NCBI GenBank assembly: GCA_934230965.1
Contig: CAKQFW010000072.1
Coordinates: forward strand, 1-9,668
Origin: an uncultured Prevotella sp.
GTDB lineage: Bacteria; Bacteroidota; Bacteroidia; Bacteroidales; Bacteroidaceae
Direction of reading: 5' to 3'
DNA length: 9,668 nucleotides
This document shows positions 5,967 through 9,668 of the stretch, in pieces. The notes below the pieces were generated by a model that saw only the letters and a program-made list of their open reading frames with translations, made no database searches and was not told the DNA's origin. The position numbers and the translations under genes are program-made. Within the stretch, counting starts at the first letter, position 1; each line of letters starts with the position of its first letter.

Positions 5967-8186
5967 ATGAAACGTTTTTGCACATTAATGTGCGCCATGC
6001 TCAGCCTTACAAGCGTGTGTGCACAGCGGGCCGACAATTATCCGCCCACTCGTAATGCTTCGGTGAAGTTTACCGAAACTAATCTACCCATCGTGTTTAT
6101 TAATGTTGATGGCAAGATGATACAGCGCGAAGACCGTATCACCGCCAAGATAAAGATTATTGATAACGGTGAGGGAAAAACTAACTATGCCGACCTCACA
6201 GCCCATCCTGACCAGAAGGTCGACTATGAGGGGTACATCAGCATTAAGTATCGTGGTAACTCGTCGTTCAACTCTTCTGACAAGAAACCCTACGGCTTTA
6301 AAACTATTGCGAAACCGCTGGAAGAGGGCGGAAAGAAGGTAAAAGTGAAACTGCTGGGCCTGGGAAAAGACAACGACTGGGTGCTGCTGGCGCCCTTCTC
6401 TGATAAAAGTATGGTGCGCGATGTGCTGACCTTTGAGCTGGGTCGCCCTTATTTCGATTGGGTGCCCACGTCGCGCCATTGCGAGGTGGTGCTCGATGGC
6501 AAGTATTATGGCATCTACATACTGACCGAGCGCCCGGGAAAAGGTAAGCAACGCCTGAACCTGCACGATCCAGGCGAAGATGGTGGCGACCTGACAGGCG
6601 ACTGGCGTGTAGAGATTGACCGCGATGATGAAGAGCATTATTATCGCTCAAAGTATCATCCGTATGGCAAGGATGGGCAGTTTAATAACAGCTATAACAT
6701 CACTTATCAGTATGACGACCCCGAGTATGACGACTTTGCCGACTTGCCCGAAGGCACAGAGAAAGCCATACAGAAGTCGATTGATGATATGGAAGACTGC
6801 TTCGCCTCTGACAATTATAAAGACCCCACCACGGGCTATCGCAAGTATATCGACGTAACATCGTTTATCGACTATATGCTTAGCACCGAGTTTTCGTATA
6901 ACATTGATGGCTATCGCTTGAGCTCGCACATGTATAAATATAGCGAGACGCGCGCCAAGAACGAGGGGCTGGATAGCCGATGGAAAACCACGCTGTGGGA
7001 CTTTAACATTGCTTACGGCAATGCCAACTATAACAATGGTGCCAGCACCAACCTGTGGCAATATGACTTTAACAGCCGCTCGGAAGATGCGCAACTGGTG
7101 CCCTTCTGGTGGAAACGCTTGCTCGACGACCCCGCCTATCAAGAAGAACTGAAGGCGCGCTGGGCACAATATCGCCAGGGCGCTTATAGCAACGAGAATA
7201 TTGAGGCGAAGATTGACTCGATGACGACGCGGCTAACCAGCGGCGGCGCTATGGCTCGTAACGAAGAAGCGTGGGGCATGTTTGGCCGATATGTGTGGCC
7301 TAACGCCTATGTAGGCAATAGTTACGATGACGAAGTGACCTATCTGAAGCAGTTTATACGCAAGCGTCTGCGCTTTATGGATAGGCAACTTCTGCCCCAA
7401 TACCCGCGCACCGACACGCGCTCGCTTGGTGTAACGACGGGCTTTACTGATGATGTAGTGGTAGAGGCCTTGCCTTCTCAATCGCACATGTCGGGCTCGA
7501 TAGATATGTCGGGCAATACTTATTACTCGGTGGACGTGAAGACGGAAGGTGGTCTGCCCGCCAATGGTAAGGTGCAAAGCCCATCGGGCGTAAGCTATCA
7601 ATTGGCCGACTATGCTGCCAACAATGCCTTGGTGCTTTCGGCCAATGCCTCTGCCACCCTGATGTTTGCCGAACCTGTTACCACAAACGAGCTGTTCATC
7701 CTCTCAACCAGTGCCAACGGCAGCAGCATGCTAAAGGCCGAACCCGTGTATAGCGATGGCAGTAAAGACAGTGGCGAAACGTTTTTGGTGCCCGACTGGT
7801 CGGTGCGTACCCCCACGGGCGATGAGGCAATGTCGGGTCTCGGACGTATCTATATGTTGAACGATGGCCTAAGCACCGATAACCATTTCTGTCTCTTCGA
7901 GAACAGCATCGTGGTAGAGAAGGCGAAGACGCTGGCGGGCGTATGCATTACCAATACGGGTAGCGCTCGTGCCACCGTCATGGGCTTTGCCTATGCCGAT
8001 GTTCAGGCGTTGGGCATCAAGGGCGTAACCGATAATAATGCGCTTGGTAATGCCAACCAAGCTCGCACCACGCACGCTGTATTGGGCTATTATACCATTG
8101 ATGGTACACGCTTGGCTCAGCCACAAAAGGGCCTAAACATCGTGCATCTGAGCAATGGCACGGTGAAGAAGGTGGTGGTGAAATAA
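5967..8186 (+). CDS. Secreted CotH-kinase-family protein with type IX-like C-terminal tail
   Basis: The protein has 739 residues. The signal peptide is MKRFCTLMCAMLSLTSVCAQ, with likely cleavage near Ala19. The CotH-like region spans about 40-480: YRGNSSF (95-101), KDNDWVLLAPFSDKSMVRDVL (134-154), GKYYGIYILTERP (178-190), FIDYMLSTEFSYNIDGYRLS (300-319) and TTLWDFNIAYGN (341-352). Bacillus CotH is an atypical kinase of spore coat proteins; secreted Bacteroidetes relatives have no established substrate. The WDFN motif has Asn347 where many members have Asp. A beta-rich region (about 540-680) follows, then a tail GYYTIDGTRLAQPQKGLNIV (707-726) ending VKKVVVK. That tail resembles the C-terminal sorting segments of Bacteroidetes type IX cargo, so export past the outer membrane or surface anchoring is inferred. 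No promoter is seen in the 114-base leader, and a strong terminator follows. Confidence 0.9.
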   Translation: MKRFCTLMCAMLSLTSVCAQRADNYPPTRNASVKFTETNLPIVFINVDGKMIQREDRITAKIKIIDNGEGKTNYADLTAHPDQKVDYEGYISIKYRGNSSFNSSDKKPYGFKTIAKPLEEGGKKVKVKLLGLGKDNDWVLLAPFSDKSMVRDVLTFELGRPYFDWVPTSRHCEVVLDGKYYGIYILTERPGKGKQRLNLHDPGEDGGDLTGDWRVEIDRDDEEHYYRSKYHPYGKDGQFNNSYNITYQYDDPEYDDFADLPEGTEKAIQKSIDDMEDCFASDNYKDPTTGYRKYIDVTSFIDYMLSTEFSYNIDGYRLSSHMYKYSETRAKNEGLDSRWKTTLWDFNIAYGNANYNNGASTNLWQYDFNSRSEDAQLVPFWWKRLLDDPAYQEELKARWAQYRQGAYSNENIEAKIDSMTTRLTSGGAMARNEEAWGMFGRYVWPNAYVGNSYDDEVTYLKQFIRKRLRFMDRQLLPQYPRTDTRSLGVTTGFTDDVVVEALPSQSHMSGSIDMSGNTYYSVDVKTEGGLPANGKVQSPSGVSYQLADYAANNALVLSANASATLMFAEPVTTNELFILSTSANGSSMLKAEPVYSDGSKDSGETFLVPDWSVRTPTGDEAMSGLGRIYMLNDGLSTDNHFCLFENSIVVEKAKTLAGVCITNTGSARATVMGFAYADVQALGIKGVTDNNALGNANQARTTHAVLGYYTIDGTRLAQPQKGLNIVHLSNGTVKKVVVK

Positions 8187-8193
8187 TGTGATG

Positions 8194-8242
8194 AACCGTC
8201 GCTAAAGGTAGCAGGTAACTATAACCTTTGGCGACGGTTTTT
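8194..8242 (+). terminator. Strong intrinsic terminator after the CotH gene
   Basis: The left arm AACCGTCGCTAAAGGT (8194-8209) pairs with ACCTTTGGCGACGGTT (8224-8239): 16 base pairs with one G-U wobble and a 14-base loop. It runs into a T tract (8238-8242). It starts 8 bases after the stop codon and is the only convincing terminator in the window. Confidence 0.93.
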
Positions 8243-8243
8243 G

Positions 8244-8309
8244 TATAAAGATAGTGATAGATAATATAAAGATAGTGTATTGATAGTATATAGATCGTAT
8301 ATAGATAGT
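8244..8309 (+). repeat. GATAGT repeat array with 11-bp periodicity
   Basis: TATAAAGATAGTG occurs exactly at 8244-8256 and 8265-8277, 21 bases apart. Then four GATAGT-type hexamers start at 8271, 8282, 8293 (as GATCGT) and 8304, exactly 11 bases apart; GTATATAGAT occurs exactly at 8286-8295 and 8297-8306. It lies between the terminator and the promoter region of the next gene, in non-coding DNA. Confidence 0.75.
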
Positions 8310-8317
8310 TGCTTTTC

Positions 8318-8339
8318 GTATTATTCTTGACAATAATAC
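8318..8339. repeat. Perfect 8-bp inverted repeat (GTATTATT/AATAATAC)
   Basis: GTATTATT (8318-8325) and AATAATAC (8332-8339) are exact reverse complements around a 6-base spacer CTTGAC. It is AT-rich and has no T tract directly after it, so it fits an operator-like dyad better than a terminator. Confidence 0.5.
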
Positions 8340-8377
8340 TGTGTTTGTGTTAATTTTTATTTAATGTTTAGAGGCTC

Positions 8378-8386
8378 GGGGGGGGG
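8378..8386 (+). repeat. Homopolymer run of nine G
   Basis: Nine consecutive G lie in an otherwise AT-rich intergenic stretch, ending 5 bases before the candidate -33 box at 8392-8395. Runs of this length are prone to slipped-strand length change in bacteria. Confidence 0.95.
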
Positions 8387-8391
8387 TAAAT

Positions 8392-8423
8392 GTTGCTCCA
8401 TATTATAAAAATAGATACCTTTG
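8392..8423 (+). promoter_or_regulatory. Candidate promoter P1 of the adhesin-like gene
   Basis: The -33 element is GTTG (8392-8395) and the -7 element is TACCTTTG (8416-8423), an exact TAnnTTTG, separated by 20 bases, the normal Bacteroidetes spacing. This is the best promoter match in the window. Transcription would start near 8430, so the palindrome at 8445-8475 would be part of the transcript leader. Confidence 0.6.
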
Positions 8424-8444
8424 TAGAAGATAGGCTGCATCTCG

Positions 8445-8475
8445 GCAAAACATTCAAGCCAGCTTGATGTTTTGC
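8445..8475. repeat. Near-perfect palindrome (14-bp arms, one bulged T)
   Basis: The left arm GCAAAACATTCAAGC (8445-8459) and right arm GCTTGATGTTTTGC (8462-8475) pair along 14 bp if one T (8453 or 8454) is bulged, with only CA between them. It is not followed by a T tract, so it is unlikely to be a simple terminator. In RNA from P1 it would form a hairpin in the 5' leader. Confidence 0.8.
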
Positions 8476-8488
8476 ACTCGATTTGCAC

Positions 8489-8496
8489 TATCTTTG
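8489..8496 (+). promoter_or_regulatory. Candidate promoter P2 -7 box of the adhesin-like gene (TATCTTTG)
   Basis: This is an exact TAnnTTTG within the second copy of the 14-bp repeat, 43 bases ahead of the ATG at 8540. A possible -33 TTG (8464-8466) is 22 bases upstream, slightly long, and lies inside the palindrome's right arm. The transcript would start near 8503, leaving a leader of about 37 bases without the hairpin. Confidence 0.5.
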
Positions 8497-8539
8497 TAGA
8501 AGATAAAGAATAAAAAAACTTTTTCTAAATAATATGCTT

Positions 8540-9668
8540 ATGAATAAAAAATTACTCTACACGCTTTTGGGAGGAGCTTTACTCGTTTCTTCACCCTTGG
8601 GCGCACAGACTGTTAACAATCAACACAAAGGCAAGGGCACCCTTGAGAAGGTGCTAAGCAATGTTACTATTAGTGAGAAGCTCAGTAAAACGCTTCAGAT
8701 GGCCCCAATGGCCTCAGCTGAAAAGATGACGCTGAAGGCAAGCCCTGCCAAGGCTGGCGCACAATATTTCACGCCGCCAATTGGCACAATCTTCGGTGAC
8801 AAGGGCGAGTTTGACCTCTTCACCGTTATCGATGCCAACAACGATGCCGTTGATCAGGGCACTTTCATGAAAGAAACGTGGACCTATGCAGACAATGCGG
8901 TGCAATTGTATGTCGATAAGAACAAGGCCGACGACTGGTTTATATCGCCGGCCCTTGCTATGTATGCTGGTTATTCGTATGTTGTCGAGTATACGGTACA
9001 TCATTCTACGCCTGGCAAACATAAGCTGGCCATTAATTGGGGAACCGCTCCCGCTGCTGAGTATATGACCGAGACAGCGTTGCCCGAAACCGTTGTTCCC
9101 GCTGGCTCTGATCAAGTGTTAAGGGTTACAATATCGCCAAAAGAAAGTGCCTACTATTATATAGGTCTTCATGCCACCAGCGAGGCGGGCGCCAATAGCC
9201 TGTATCTTAACAAATTTATATGCAATTCGGCTGTCAAGTCAATGGCTCCGGCACCTGTTACCATTAGTAGCATCACCCATGATCCTACCGCTAAACTTGA
9301 GGCCACGATAAAGTTCGTGGCGCCTGCCACCACTGCCAGTGGGCAACCTCTTACCAACCTAAAGGGCGTAAGGATTAGTCGCCAAGGGCAACATGTAGAC
9401 TACTGCACCGATGTGAAACCTGGTGAAGAATATACTTATGTTGATAACACTATGACCAAAGCGGGTATGTGTTACTACTATATAACCGCTTATAACGATG
9501 ATGGCTCAAGTGCAGAAGCTGCTGTCCATACATGGGTGGGCCTTGATATACCCGAAAATGTTGGTATCCGACCTATCTTGTCAATCCCCTCTGAGGGCAA
9601 GTTAAACTTGTCGTGGGATGCCTTTGGCGCTGAAAACGGTGGCGTAATATTCCCCGAAGATATTGTAT
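8540..9668 (+). CDS. Secreted adhesin-like protein with jelly-roll and Fn3-like domains, N-terminal part (cut by right edge)
   Basis: I translated 376 codons to the window edge without a stop. The signal peptide is MNKKLLYTLLGGALLVSSPLGA, with likely cleavage before QT at 23. A polar linker (about 25-75, rich in Lys, Ser and Ala) is followed by a beta-rich module (about 84-229) containing ADDWFISPALAMYAGYSYVV, typical of cleaved-adhesin or choice-of-anchor jelly-roll domains. Next is an Fn3-like module (about 238-333, APAPVTISSI to YYYITAYNDDGSSAEA). A further module begins at about 340 with LNLSWDAFGAENGG. Such proteins in Bacteroidales are usually large and end in a type IX sorting tail, which would be beyond the window. 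Ligand and role are unknown; surface adhesion or glycan binding is inference. ATGs at 8534 (two extra residues) and 8540 are both possible; 8540 gives the more typical MNKK leader. It has its own promoters and follows a terminator, so it is a separate unit. Confidence 0.85.
   Translation, partial: MNKKLLYTLLGGALLVSSPLGAQTVNNQHKGKGTLEKVLSNVTISEKLSKTLQMAPMASAEKMTLKASPAKAGAQYFTPPIGTIFGDKGEFDLFTVIDANNDAVDQGTFMKETWTYADNAVQLYVDKNKADDWFISPALAMYAGYSYVVEYTVHHSTPGKHKLAINWGTAPAAEYMTETALPETVVPAGSDQVLRVTISPKESAYYYIGLHATSEAGANSLYLNKFICNSAVKSMAPAPVTISSITHDPTAKLEATIKFVAPATTASGQPLTNLKGVRISRQGQHVDYCTDVKPGEEYTYVDNTMTKAGMCYYYITAYNDDGSSAEAAVHTWVGLDIPENVGIRPILSIPSEGKLNLSWDAFGAENGGVIFPEDIV

Larger units (their letters stand above)
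8419..8505 (+). repeat. Exact 14-bp direct repeat bracketing a palindromic element
   Basis: CTTTGTAGAAGATA occurs exactly at 8419-8432 and 8492-8505, 73 bases apart. Adding three bases upstream gives TAnCTTTGTAGAAGATA at both copies, so each copy carries a full -7 box. The 59 bases between the copies (8433-8491) hold the inverted repeat at 8445-8475 and two copies of TTTGCAC (8471-8477, 8482-8488). Confidence 0.85.
8187..8539. other. Repeat-rich non-coding region between the CotH and adhesin-like genes
   Basis: No credible gene lies in this stretch. In order it holds the terminator, the GATAGT array, the inverted repeat at 8318-8339, the G9 run, promoter P1, the palindrome inside the 14-bp direct repeat, promoter P2, and an A-rich initiation region (8504-8550). 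An in-frame alternative ATG for the next gene lies at 8534. Confidence 0.8.

Noticed and set aside
8244..8505. A CRISPR array or origin-type iterons
   Set aside because: The repeats are only 6-14 bp, AT-rich and without uniform spacers, and no cas or replication gene is in the window.

Overview
The window looks like chromosomal DNA of a Bacteroidales bacterium, most likely Prevotellaceae. The reasons are -7 boxes of the Bacteroidetes form TAnnTTTG ahead of several genes, no convincing Shine-Dalgarno sites, a NigD-like lipoprotein, a CotH-family secreted protein with a type IX-like C-terminal tail, and a secreted jelly-roll/Fn3 protein. The genus is inferred from these traits, not from a database comparison.

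Layout. The 5' end of murF lies on the minus strand (1-809) and runs off the left edge. A 160-bp divergent intergenic region (810-969) separates it from six plus-strand genes: a single-pass PASTA-domain membrane protein (970-1659), an RluD-type 23S rRNA pseudouridine synthase (1711-2832), D-alanine--D-alanine ligase (2853-3857), a PlsC/PlsB-like acyltransferase (3970-5133), a NigD-like lipoprotein (5166-5852) and a CotH-kinase-family secreted protein (5967-8186). A strong intrinsic terminator (8194-8242) follows. A repeat-rich 350-bp intergenic region (8187-8539) then leads to a secreted adhesin-like gene (8540 onward), cut by the right edge.

How the genes fit together. Ddl makes the D-Ala-D-Ala dipeptide and MurF attaches it to UDP-MurNAc-tripeptide, so two consecutive cell-wall steps are transcribed away from one shared control region. 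PASTA domains are best known as peptidoglycan-stem-binding or spacer modules, which fits the same theme. RluD (ribosome maturation) and the acyltransferase (membrane lipid) are housekeeping envelope or growth functions. The lipoprotein, CotH-like protein and adhesin-like protein are exported, and their roles are not established from sequence.

The coding content is largely ordinary. The unusual signals are between the genes. The three plus-strand gaps longer than 100 bp (ahead of the acyltransferase, cotH and the adhesin-like gene) carry short tandem repeats of different periods (7, 8, 11 and 14 bp, and a run of nine G). One set of 7-bp repeats overlaps the acyltransferase start codon. The last intergenic region holds a near-perfect palindrome bracketed by a 14-bp direct repeat that duplicates the -7 promoter box, with the G9 tract directly upstream of the first -33 box. 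I did not find an obvious new enzymatic or defence system.
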